The notes under the pieces were generated by a model that was not told where the DNA came from, made no database searches, and saw nothing but the letters and a program-made list of their open reading frames with translations. Both the position numbers and the translations under genes were made by a program. From contig NZ_JAPEPO010000002.1 of NCBI RefSeq assembly GCF_026340095.1, positions 868,001 to 932,000 of the forward strand: a DNA stretch of 64,000 bases, in the 5' to 3' direction. Source of the DNA: Streptomyces sp. NBC_01446. GTDB lineage: Bacteria > Actinomycetota > Actinomycetes > Streptomycetales > Streptomycetaceae. Shown piece by piece: positions 1 to 7,231 of the stretch; within the stretch, counting starts at the first letter, position 1, and the number at the start of each line of letters is the position of its first letter.

Positions 1-1
1 G

Positions 2-1435
2 TCCGAGACGGCCAAGGTCTTCCAGCAGAACGGCTGGACCCGCGGCTCGGTCACGCTGGCCCACGGCAAGGACAAGAAGAAGACGAAGCCCGTGCCGGTC
101 CCGGCGCGGCTCGGCGACCCTTCGACGATCAAGCACGTGTTCCTGATCGTCAAGGAGAACCGGACCTACGACCAGGTCCTCGGCGACGTCCCGGAGGGCA
201 ACGGCGACCCGTCGCTGGCTCAGTTCGGCGAGAACGTGACGCCGAACCAGCACGCCCTGGCGAAGCAGTTCGGCCTGTACGACAACACGTACGACATCGG
301 TACGAACTCCGCCGAGGGCCACAACTGGCTGATGCAGGCCGACGATCCGGAGTACACCGAGTCCTCTGCCGGTGAGTACGCGCGCAGTTACGACACCGAG
401 GACGACGCGCTCGGTCACCAGCGCACCGGCTTCATCTGGACCGGCGCCCAGGCGGCCGGAAAGTCCGTACGGGACTTCGGCGAGTTCCAGCAGTTCCTCA
501 CCAAGCCGGCGAACGCGAGCTGGCAGAACCTGTACTGCGACTCCAAGAACATGGGGGCGACCGGCCAGGACACCGCCTACCCCCTGGTGTCGTCCTCGCC
601 CATCCCGTCGCTCAACTCCGTTTCGGTGCACGGGTTCCCGAAGTTCGATACGAGCGTCCCGGACATCTACCGGTCGGAGATCTGGAAGCGTGACTTCGAG
701 AAGAACGGTCCGGCCAACCTGAACATGTTCTGGCTGTCCAGCGACCACACCGGCGGTCCGGCGAACGCCGCCGCCCAGGTCGCGGACAACGACCTCGCGG
801 TCGGCCGGATGGTCGACGAGATCTCGCACAGCAAGTACTGGAAGGACTCGGCGATCTTCGTTGTCGAGGACGACTCCCAGGCCGGCCTCGACCACGTCGA
901 CGGCCACCGCGCCCCGATCCAGATCATCAGCCCCTGGGCCAGGCACGGTGTGGTCGACAGCCACTACTACTCGCAGATCACGATGATCCGCACCATCGAG
1001 CAGATCCTCGGGGTCCACCCGATGAACCAGAAGGACAGCGCGGCCAGCCCGATGCGGGAGGCGTTCAGCCGGACGGCGGACGTCACGCCGTTCAAGGCAC
1101 TGCCCAACCGCACCTCGCTCACCGCGGGTCTGAAGACCCCGCCCTCCTGCGGTCTGGACACCCCGGCCCCGCAGAACCCCAATGCCGCGGCGGCGCCCTC
1201 GGCGAAGGTACCGGCGGACAAGCAGAAGCTCGCGGCGCAGTGGGACGCCTGGAAGTCGCAGCAGCGGCTGACCGGGCGCGACGCCAAGCCCGACTTCGCG
1301 AACCCCGCGCAGATGAACCACTTCACGTGGTACCAGACGCACGAGTGGTCGAAGCCGTACCCCGGCGAGAGCAAGATCTTCGCCCCGAAGGAGGTGCCGG
1401 GCGCCTACATCCCGTCACCGGAATCCGACGGCTGA
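2..1435 (+). CDS. Phosphoesterase (PF04185-type), C-terminal part
   Basis: The frame is already open at the left edge, so the true start lies outside; 477 codons remain before the TGA. Around residue 45 the segment VFLIVKENRTYDQVLGD is the hallmark opening of the phosphoesterase family that includes phospholipase C and acid phosphatases. The later SAEGHNWL and DHVDGHRAP segments fit the metal and substrate site of that family. In streptomycetes such domains often follow an N-terminal YncE-like beta-propeller, but that part is not visible here. The enzyme would hydrolyse phosphate esters, probably outside the cytoplasm; export is inference because no signal peptide is in view. The C-terminal 100 residues are Ala/Pro/Lys-rich and end in a charged tail. 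The gene once ended just before a terminator hairpin that is now split by an insertion sequence. Confidence 0.85.
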   Translation, partial: SETAKVFQQNGWTRGSVTLAHGKDKKKTKPVPVPARLGDPSTIKHVFLIVKENRTYDQVLGDVPEGNGDPSLAQFGENVTPNQHALAKQFGLYDNTYDIGTNSAEGHNWLMQADDPEYTESSAGEYARSYDTEDDALGHQRTGFIWTGAQAAGKSVRDFGEFQQFLTKPANASWQNLYCDSKNMGATGQDTAYPLVSSSPIPSLNSVSVHGFPKFDTSVPDIYRSEIWKRDFEKNGPANLNMFWLSSDHTGGPANAAAQVADNDLAVGRMVDEISHSKYWKDSAIFVVEDDSQAGLDHVDGHRAPIQIISPWARHGVVDSHYYSQITMIRTIEQILGVHPMNQKDSAASPMREAFSRTADVTPFKALPNRTSLTAGLKTPPSCGLDTPAPQNPNAAAAPSAKVPADKQKLAAQWDAWKSQQRLTGRDAKPDFANPAQMNHFTWYQTHEWSKPYPGESKIFAPKEVPGAYIPSPESDG

Positions 1436-1491
1436 TGTAGTCAGAGCGCGGATCCCAAGTCGCAGATCCCGGAAGGGGCCCCTGCCCGGCA

Positions 1492-2813
1492 TGGCGAATT
1501 CCAGGGGTCGTTGCAACACGGGTTGATCAACTGGCTGTGGCCAGGAGCTTAGCGAGGCGCTCGGCTGGGGTTTCCCAGCCGAGCGTTTTGCGTGGGCGGC
1601 GGTTGAGCTGGTCGGCGACCGCGCGGAGGTGTTCGGGAGTGTGGGCGGACAGGTCTGTGCCTTTCGGGAAGTATTGCCGCAGCAGGCCGTTCGTGTTCTC
1701 GTTCGAGCCGCGCTGCCAGGGACTGGCCGGGTCGCAGAAGTAGACCGGGATGTCGGTGGCGAGGGTGAATTCGTGGTGACGGCCCATCTCGCTGCCCTGG
1801 TCCCAAGTGAGGGAGCGGGCCAGGTGGGAGGGCAGCGTGGTGACCGTGCTCGTCAGGGCGTCTCGGACGGCTTCGGCACCGTGGTCGGCGGGCAGGTGCA
1901 GGAGCATGACGTAGCGGGTGGAGCGCTCCACCAGGGTGCCGATCGCCGAACCGCTGTTCTTCCCGATGATCAAGTCGCCCTCCCAGTGGCCGGGCACCGC
2001 CCGGTCTTCCACCTCGGCGGGGCGGTCGCTGATCATGACCATGGGATGGCTGTAGCGAGGTTGCCGTTGCTGGGCTTGCCGGCGGGGCTTTCGGCGAGCA
2101 CGACCGCTGCGGAGAGCTCCAGCGAGTTCACGGCGGAGTTCTCCGCGACCCTGCAGGTAGAGGGTCTGATAGACCGTCTCGTGGACCACATGCATCTCCG
2201 GCCGGTCGGGAAAGCGTGTCCGCAGAGCCTGACAGATTTGTTCGGGGCTCCACTTCTCATCCAGCATCTCCTGGATGGCCGTTCGTAGTTCCCCGCTCCT
2301 GCTGATCTTGCGGTCTTTGGGGCGGGGCCTTCGTGCGTCGGCGCGGGCCTGGGCAGCATGAGGCCGGTAATACCAGGTGCCGTAGTCGTGCAATACGGTG
2401 CGGTTGCGGCGGATCTCCCGGCTGATCGTGGACGGACTGCGGCCCAGCTCAGCGGCGATCTGACGAATCGTGGCCTTCTCCCGCAGCCGATCAGCTATGT
2501 GGATGCGTTCGTCCTCGCGCAGATACCGCGACGGGCCGCAGACGACCGCTCCCCGTGGTGCGGGAGGCAGTGGCCTGCGGCCCTTGCCCGGCGCGTGGTT
2601 ACCGTTGCGCCACTTCTTGCCGGTCCGGATGTCGACACCGACGATCCGGCAGGCTTCCCTGTTGCTGTAGCCCTGTGCCATGAGCTGGAAGTATGCGGCC
2701 CGCTCACGCGTCAGCTTCTTCCGGCCCTGCGGCTTCGTACGCTCTGGACGGACCTCGAACTCCATCGAACACCCCTGAGAGCTGGGGTGTTGCAACCACC
2801 GCTAGAACTCAAG
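1492..2813 (-). mobile_element. IS30-family insertion sequence, copy A (1322 bp)
   Basis: The borders were found by comparison with an identical element at 39104-40425: both are 1322 bp. Each copy has its own 2-bp duplication, here CA at 1490-1491 and 2814-2815; 2-3 bp is normal for IS30. The imperfect terminal inverted repeats run about 27 bp and share the core GTTGCAACAC plus GAnTTCnAGnGGT outward of it. One transposase gene fills the element, reading toward lower coordinates. The element looks intact and recently active because the two copies encode the same protein. Confidence 0.93.
1527..2765 (-). CDS. IS30-family transposase (copy A)
   Basis: This DDE transposase of 412 residues catalyses cut-and-join movement of the element it sits in. 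An N-terminal helix-turn-helix (about residues 10-55) is followed by a second HTH with RQIAAELGRSPSTISREIRRN-type sequence, which binds the terminal repeats. The catalytic triad is D264 (in HWEGDLIIG), D322 (TWDQGSEM) and E356 (NENTNG), with the 33-residue second spacing typical of IS30. I chose the ATG giving MEFEVRPER; an in-frame TTG ten codons upstream lies inside the terminal inverted repeat and is less likely. The protein is identical to that of copy B. Confidence 0.93.
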   Translation of the reverse strand: MEFEVRPERTKPQGRKKLTRERAAYFQLMAQGYSNREACRIVGVDIRTGKKWRNGNHAPGKGRRPLPPAPRGAVVCGPSRYLREDERIHIADRLREKATIRQIAAELGRSPSTISREIRRNRTVLHDYGTWYYRPHAAQARADARRPRPKDRKISRSGELRTAIQEMLDEKWSPEQICQALRTRFPDRPEMHVVHETVYQTLYLQGRGELRRELAGALRSGRARRKPRRQAQQRQPRYSHPMVMISDRPAEVEDRAVPGHWEGDLIIGKNSGSAIGTLVERSTRYVMLLHLPADHGAEAVRDALTSTVTTLPSHLARSLTWDQGSEMGRHHEFTLATDIPVYFCDPASPWQRGSNENTNGLLRQYFPKGTDLSAHTPEHLRAVADQLNRRPRKTLGWETPAERLAKLLATAS

Positions 2814-2857
2814 CATCGTTGCCGGGCAGGGGCCCTTCTGCCAATTCGGGTCCCGTT

Positions 2858-4297
2858 TCATCCCGAGCGCCGCTGACGAAGCGTCAATCCCGCGTAGACC
2901 AAGGCGCCCAGGGACATCCCGACGGCTGCGGACAGGTCGGCGCCGCCGAGGGCGGCCGCGACCGGGCCGGTGTAGATGGCCGTGTTGGCGCACAGGAGCG
3001 CCGCCCCGACGCCGATGGCCATCGCGGCGGCTCCGGCGGGATTCACTCCGTGCCAGTACCAGAAGCGGCTGTCGGGGGTCTGGTCCTGCAACGCGACTCC
3101 GTCGTAGCGGTTGCGGCGCAGAAAGATGTCCACGGCGTAGATCGCGAACCCGGGGCCGAGGAACGCGACGGAGAGTTCCAGACCGCTGTTCATGGTGTCG
3201 AGGAAGTCGGACACGAACAGGGAGTAGAAGGTGAGGCCGAGCGCGATGGAGGCGTCGAAGACGACGGTGAAGGCGCGGCTCCAGGGGATCCCACCGGACT
3301 GAAGGGCCAGGCCGCCGCTGTATGCGGTGAGAACGTTGTTCGTGATCGAGCCGAAGATGACGACCAGCAGGAAGACCGGATAGAACCAGCCGGGCATGAC
3401 CGCCTTCAGTGACGTCTGCGCGTCGGTCATGTCCACCGCCGTCCCGGCCAGGACACCGAGTCCGCTGAGCAGGACGGCCGGCACGAATCCGCCGACTGCC
3501 GTCCACCAGCACACCGCCTTGCGGGAGGTGTCGGCGGGCAGATAGCGGGCGTAGTCAGCGCCGCTGCTCCATGACAGGGGGCCGCCCACCATGATCGTGA
3601 ATCCCGAGGCGAGGATCACCCACAGCTCGTGGCCGTGGACTGCGGTGGCAGCAGGTGTCCGATAGCCCCAGTCGGTGTGGCGCAGCACGTAGTACGCCAG
3701 GACCAGGACGCAGGCGGTCAGCGCCCAGGTGAACCAGATGCTGCACCGCACGATGGTGGCGTGCCCGTACACACTGATGGAGAACGTCACGACAGCGGTG
3801 ACCAGCACGATCGCCACCTTGACCGGGGTGTTCGCGTGGATGCCCAAGTGGTCGACCAGTGCGAATCCGGCGAGGGATCCCAGGGCCAGGCCGATCGCCT
3901 CGTAGGCGACCGCGATGGTCCACCCGAGCGTCACGTTGAGGAATCTGTTGCCGCGGACGCCGAACATCGTCCGCGTCACCACCCAGCTCGGCGTTCCGGA
4001 GCTGGGGCCGCTGATCGCGAGGTAGCCCACGCCCGCCCAGAGGAGGTTGCCGGCCACGATCACCGCGAAGGACTGCCAGATGTCGAGGCCGAGCAGCACC
4101 ATCGCGCCGCCCAGCACGATGTACAGGTAGCTCATGTTGGAGGCCGCCCACACCGTGAACAGGGAACGTGGCCGACCATGGCGATCGGCGTCCGGGATGT
4201 GGTCGACACCGTGGGTCTCCACATGACCGGTGCGATCGGTGACCGGCTCGCCCCGCTCGGGCCCCTCGCTGGTGCCGCCGGTTGCCCTCAACGCCAT
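2858..4297 (-). CDS. NCS1-family nucleobase/cytosine-type permease
   Basis: This integral membrane symporter has 479 residues and about 12 hydrophobic segments, and would import a nucleobase or related heterocycle with H+ or Na+. The N-terminal 45 residues are hydrophilic. The membrane part then begins with SLFTVWAASNMSYLYIVLGG, which matches the start of cytosine/purine permeases, and the segment LSWSSGADYARYLP fits the conserved substrate-site region. The ATG is preceded by a strong GGAGG. It is divergent from a truncated TetR gene, with two inverted repeats carrying TGGGAT-like arms between them, so it was probably under TetR control. The exact substrate cannot be read from sequence. Confidence 0.82.
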   Translation of the reverse strand: MALRATGGTSEGPERGEPVTDRTGHVETHGVDHIPDADRHGRPRSLFTVWAASNMSYLYIVLGGAMVLLGLDIWQSFAVIVAGNLLWAGVGYLAISGPSSGTPSWVVTRTMFGVRGNRFLNVTLGWTIAVAYEAIGLALGSLAGFALVDHLGIHANTPVKVAIVLVTAVVTFSISVYGHATIVRCSIWFTWALTACVLVLAYYVLRHTDWGYRTPAATAVHGHELWVILASGFTIMVGGPLSWSSGADYARYLPADTSRKAVCWWTAVGGFVPAVLLSGLGVLAGTAVDMTDAQTSLKAVMPGWFYPVFLLVVIFGSITNNVLTAYSGGLALQSGGIPWSRAFTVVFDASIALGLTFYSLFVSDFLDTMNSGLELSVAFLGPGFAIYAVDIFLRRNRYDGVALQDQTPDSRFWYWHGVNPAGAAAMAIGVGAALLCANTAIYTGPVAAALGGADLSAAVGMSLGALVYAGLTLRQRRSG

Positions 4298-4310
4298 CCT
4301 GACCTCCGGA

Positions 4311-4369
4311 ATCCCACTCTTGGGATGCGCACCAGTTGCTTGTTGGGGTGGGAGTCAATAAGCATCCCA
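4311..4369. promoter_or_regulatory. Two inverted repeats between NCS1 permease and tetR remnant
   Basis: Positions 4311-4326 read ATCCCA-CTCT-TGGGAT, a perfect 6-bp inverted repeat. Positions 4349-4369 have arms TGGGA and TCCCA around 11 bases. Both lie in the short divergent intergenic region, the first just upstream of the permease ribosome-binding site. They are plausible operator sites for the TetR-type regulator whose N-terminus begins at 4374; that link is inference. Confidence 0.5.
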
Positions 4370-4373
4370 GGTC

Positions 4374-4646
4374 ATGACGTCAACCTCACGGACCGGACAA
4401 CGCCGCTGGCCCGCCGTCGAGCGGCGCGCGGAGATATTGCGGGCCGCGGACGTGATCGCCGTGAGCGAGGGCCTGGACAAGCTGACGGCGCAACGGGTCG
4501 CCCAGGCGGCGGGCGTCGTACCGGGCCTGGTGGACCATCACTTCAAGTCCGCGGGAGGCGACGTGGTGCGGGTCCCTACCGTCGCGCCCTCGGGCGGCAG
4601 GGAGGTGGCGATCGCCACGACGGCCAGACGCTCGCTGGGTCCGTAG
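4374..4646 (+). pseudogene. TetR-family regulator, truncated after the DNA-binding domain
   Basis: The first 60 residues are a normal TetR helix-turn-helix (RRAEILRAADVIAVSEGLDK, then RVAQAAGVVPGLVDHHFKS). The typical continuation is lost: from about residue 60 the sequence turns into unrelated Gly/Ala/Arg-rich peptide and stops at 90 residues, against about 190-210 for the family. The ligand-binding and dimerisation domain is missing, so the protein should be non-functional. It is divergent from the NCS1 permease and probably regulated it. Confidence 0.75.
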
Positions 4647-4710
4647 CGCTCCGGGCGGCCGGAGCGGGGCCGGTCGAGCAGCCCGGGCACCCCGCGCCGG
4701 GCGAAAGGGC

Positions 4711-5022
4711 AAGGTCGACGGCACCGTCGACCACCACGCCGCACAGCTGGGCCGCTGACGCGCGCTGGCCGAAGTCGACGTCCGATGGCGCGGATCCTTC
4801 GGCTACATCATCGCGACCATGGAGATCGACGGACACGACGAGCACATCCCCCTGTGCCGCATCGAGTACCTCGGCGAGCCCGAGGAATGAGGCTTCGAGC
4901 TCCTGTCCGCCGCGACCGACGCCTATGAACCGGCCCTGCTGCACACCGGCGGCTTCACAGGCCACCCCAACGACGCCTTCGACACGGCCGCCCTGGTCCA
5001 CCTCACCGACTACGAGAGGTGA
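4711..5022 (+). pseudogene. Decayed conserved actinobacterial protein, copy 1
   Basis: One frame gives a protein-like sequence broken by two in-frame TGA codons, at 4756-4758 and 4888-4890. The second looks like a Trp codon mutated to stop, between EYLGEPEE and GFELLSAATDAYEPALL. The remaining text (FGYIIATMEIDGHDEHIPLCR, HTGGFTGHPNDAFDTAALV) resembles small streptomycete proteins of unknown function that I cannot name with confidence. A shorter relative lies at 8938-9077, so the gene was duplicated and both copies have decayed. Confidence 0.55.
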
Positions 5023-5071
5023 CCGAAGCCGGTCCGCCACACCGGAAAAGAACGTGCACGCGCTGCACTAG
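4965..5071 (+). repeat. 107-bp direct repeat, left copy
   Basis: This stretch recurs at 8971-9077 in the same orientation. The first 49 bases are identical and the rest differ by a few substitutions and single-base indels. It covers the 3' end of the decayed gene and about 50 bases beyond it. The two copies bracket the MarR / MFS / LLM-hemerythrin module. Confidence 0.85.
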
Positions 5072-5109
5072 GAGTCCAGTAGCGATCCATGCGACTGGTG
5101 CAATTTTGA

Positions 5110-5637
5110 CTAATTCGGGCGCGACTGCTCACCGGCTACCAGCACTCGGTGCAACAACGCCGACAGCACAGTCCGCTCCTCGGGCGTGAGGCAGGCGAGG
5201 AACTCGTCCTGGGAGCGCAACGCCACCTCGAACAGCCGACGCTGCACCTTCTCGCCCTCACGCGTGAGCTCGACGAGCTGCCGCCGACGATCGGCGGGGT
5301 CACGCGTGCGTTGCACGAACCCGCGCCCCTCGACGGTGTCCAAGTACCCCACCAAGTGGCTTCGGTTGAGCCCGAGTCTGTCGGCGAGCTCATGCTGCGG
5401 CAGGGAACCGAAGTCGGCAAGTGCGGTGAGGGTCGCGAAGTGGGGCAGCCGGAGGTCCGCCTCGGCGACTGCCGCGATCAGGACGTCGTGGCCAATCCGG
5501 GAGACATGACTTACCAGGTACGAGGGCAGTGCGAGCAGGCTGGGTGGACGCCCTACGTCCCCGCCCCGGACCTCGGCGCCCTCACCAGGGCTCACGACCT
5601 CTGCATCCTCGCAGGCAGGAACTTCCTTCGTCGGCAT
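5110..5637 (-). CDS. MarR-family transcriptional regulator
   Basis: This cytoplasmic winged-helix repressor has 175 residues. The core reads FGSLPQHELADRLGLNRSHLVGYLDTVEGRGFVQRTRDPADRRRQLVELTREG; the DPADRRR wing is diagnostic of MarR. About 30 acidic or flexible residues precede the domain. The ATG giving MPTKEVPA was chosen because upstream frame extension runs into the divergent transporter gene. It is divergently transcribed from the DHA2 efflux gene with about 90 bp between, the standard layout for a MarR regulator controlling its efflux partner and itself. Confidence 0.9.
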   Translation of the reverse strand: MPTKEVPACEDAEVVSPGEGAEVRGGDVGRPPSLLALPSYLVSHVSRIGHDVLIAAVAEADLRLPHFATLTALADFGSLPQHELADRLGLNRSHLVGYLDTVEGRGFVQRTRDPADRRRQLVELTREGEKVQRRLFEVALRSQDEFLACLTPEERTVLSALLHRVLVAGEQSRPN

Positions 5638-5680
5638 GTCATCAGCATAACCAAGATCTAATCCTGGACGTAAGCGTGTC

Positions 5681-5704
5681 GTCATGTAATTATTTCGGCA
5701 TGAC
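5681..5704. promoter_or_regulatory. Candidate MarR operator
   Basis: Arms GTCATG and CATGAC are perfect inverted repeats separated by 12 AT-rich bases (TAATTATTTCGG), in the divergent MarR/MFS intergenic region. It lies 24 bp upstream of the MFS start, and the AT-rich centre stands out in this GC-rich sequence. Assignment to the adjacent MarR is inference from position and symmetry. Confidence 0.55.
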
Positions 5705-5728
5705 ATCGAACCCCCTGAGGAGCGAGCC

Positions 5729-7210
5729 ATGAGCGACGCCAAAGCCTCGAACATGGCTGCCTCGTCGGACTCACCGACACCCACTCCTGGTGTCACCGCC
5801 CCGTTCACGGCGCTACTGATCGCCGTGCTGTCGTTCTCGTTGATGCAGACGATGGTCGTGCCCGCCCTGCCCGACCTGCAGCGAGAGTTCGACGCCAGCA
5901 CCACGGGCATCTCCTGGGTCATCAGCTCGTTCCTGCTCACGGCCTCCGTGGCCACCGCCCTGCTCGGCCGGGTCGGTGACATGTTCGGCAAGCGCCGGGT
6001 GCTCATCGCGAGCCTCACCGTTTTCGCCGTCGGCACCCTGCTGTGCGCCGTAGCGAACTCGCTGGGGCTGCTGATCGCCGCCCGTGCCGTGCAGGGTGTG
6101 GGCTCCGCAGCCTTCCCGCTCGCCTTCGGCATCGTGCGCGAGCAGTTCCCGCGCGAGCGCGTGCCCGTCGCGATCGGCATGATCAGCTCGACGTTCGGAA
6201 TCGGCTTCGGCATCGGCCTCGTCATCCCCGGCCCGATCGTGGACGCGCTCAGCTGGCACTGGATCTTCTGGCTCGGCCTGGTCGTGATCGTGCTGGGCAT
6301 GCTGGCTGTCGCCGCGTTCATCAAGGAGTCGCCCAACCGCTCCCCCGGACGTATCGACTGGATCGGTGTGGTGCTGCTGAGCGGCGCGGTCGTCGCCTTG
6401 CTGCTCGCCATCAGTGAGGGCAGGTCCTGGGGCTGGGGCTCGGCGGGTGTGATCTCCCTTTTCGTGGCCGCAGTGGTGCTCGGTGCGGTGTTCGTCGCCG
6501 CTGAGCGGCGTATCCAGGAGCCGCTGATCGATATCGACCTGCTGCGCCGCCCCGCCGTCGCGACGTCCCACGTGGCCGCTCTCATCATCGGTTTCGGTAT
6601 GTACGGCGCGTTCACGCTGGTACCGCTGCTCGCCCAGACGCCCAGCCAGGCGGGTTACGGGTTCGGTGCCTCGGTCACCGAGGCCGGCCTCTTCATGGTG
6701 CCGATGGCCGTCACCATGCTGTTCGCCAGCCCACTGGTCAGCCGACTCGGCGCAGCCATCGGCTGGAAGCTCCCCCTGGTACTCGCCTGCTTGATCGGCC
6801 TGGTGGGCTTCGTCATCTATGCGGGCGCACACGACAGCGAGTGGGCGATGTACGTGGGCTCCGGTGTGCTCGGCATCGGCGTCGGCTTCGCATTCGCCGC
6901 CCTGGCCAACCTCGTAGTGAGCGCGGTTGACCCGCGACAGGTCGGCGAGGCCACCGGTATCAACACCATCATGCGAACCATCGGCGGCTCGCTCGGTGCG
7001 CAGATCGGTGCATCGATCGTGGCTTCCAAGACCGTGCGGGGCACACCGTTCCCGGCCGAGTCCGGCTACACGACGGCATTCGTGATGTCCGCCGTCGCCC
7101 TCGGTGTCGCCACGCTCGCGGCACTCGCCGGACCAGGATCCCTGCGCAAGAATGCCGCCGCGTCCACAGGTGCCGCAGCGCCCGAGCCGAGCGGTTCTCC
7201 CGCCCGCTGA
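5729..7210 (+). CDS. MFS transporter, DHA2 (drug:H+ antiporter-2) type
   Basis: This efflux protein has 493 residues and about 14 predicted membrane segments. The N-terminal half carries MQTMVVPALPDLQREFDAS, the cytoplasmic loop motif GRVGDMFGKRRVL (motif A) and RAVQGVGSAAFPLAF (motif B); the later GIGFGIGLVIPGPIVDALSWHWIFW fits the antiporter motif C region. It should export a small, probably hydrophobic or aromatic compound using the proton gradient. The ATG has GAGGAG at a good distance. Only 21 bp separate it from the downstream LLM-hemerythrin gene, so the two are probably cotranscribed under MarR control, consistent with a detoxification unit. Confidence 0.9.
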   Translation: MSDAKASNMAASSDSPTPTPGVTAPFTALLIAVLSFSLMQTMVVPALPDLQREFDASTTGISWVISSFLLTASVATALLGRVGDMFGKRRVLIASLTVFAVGTLLCAVANSLGLLIAARAVQGVGSAAFPLAFGIVREQFPRERVPVAIGMISSTFGIGFGIGLVIPGPIVDALSWHWIFWLGLVVIVLGMLAVAAFIKESPNRSPGRIDWIGVVLLSGAVVALLLAISEGRSWGWGSAGVISLFVAAVVLGAVFVAAERRIQEPLIDIDLLRRPAVATSHVAALIIGFGMYGAFTLVPLLAQTPSQAGYGFGASVTEAGLFMVPMAVTMLFASPLVSRLGAAIGWKLPLVLACLIGLVGFVIYAGAHDSEWAMYVGSGVLGIGVGFAFAALANLVVSAVDPRQVGEATGINTIMRTIGGSLGAQIGASIVASKTVRGTPFPAESGYTTAFVMSAVALGVATLAALAGPGSLRKNAAASTGAAAPEPSGSPAR

Positions 7211-7231
7211 GCCGACAAGGAGCACCTCTAC

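Larger units (their letters stand above)
1476..2835. terminator. Bidirectional terminator hairpin split by IS30-family insertion
   Basis: The 16-base arm GGGCCCCTGCCCGGCA at 1476-1491 has its perfect reverse complement at 2820-2835, on the other side of the insertion sequence. Removing the element and one copy of its 2-bp target duplication (CA) rebuilds a 16-bp stem with a TCGT loop. The hairpin lies between two convergent genes, the phosphoesterase and the NCS1 permease, as expected for a shared terminator. The insertion point is at the top of the left arm, next to the loop. Confidence 0.8.
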
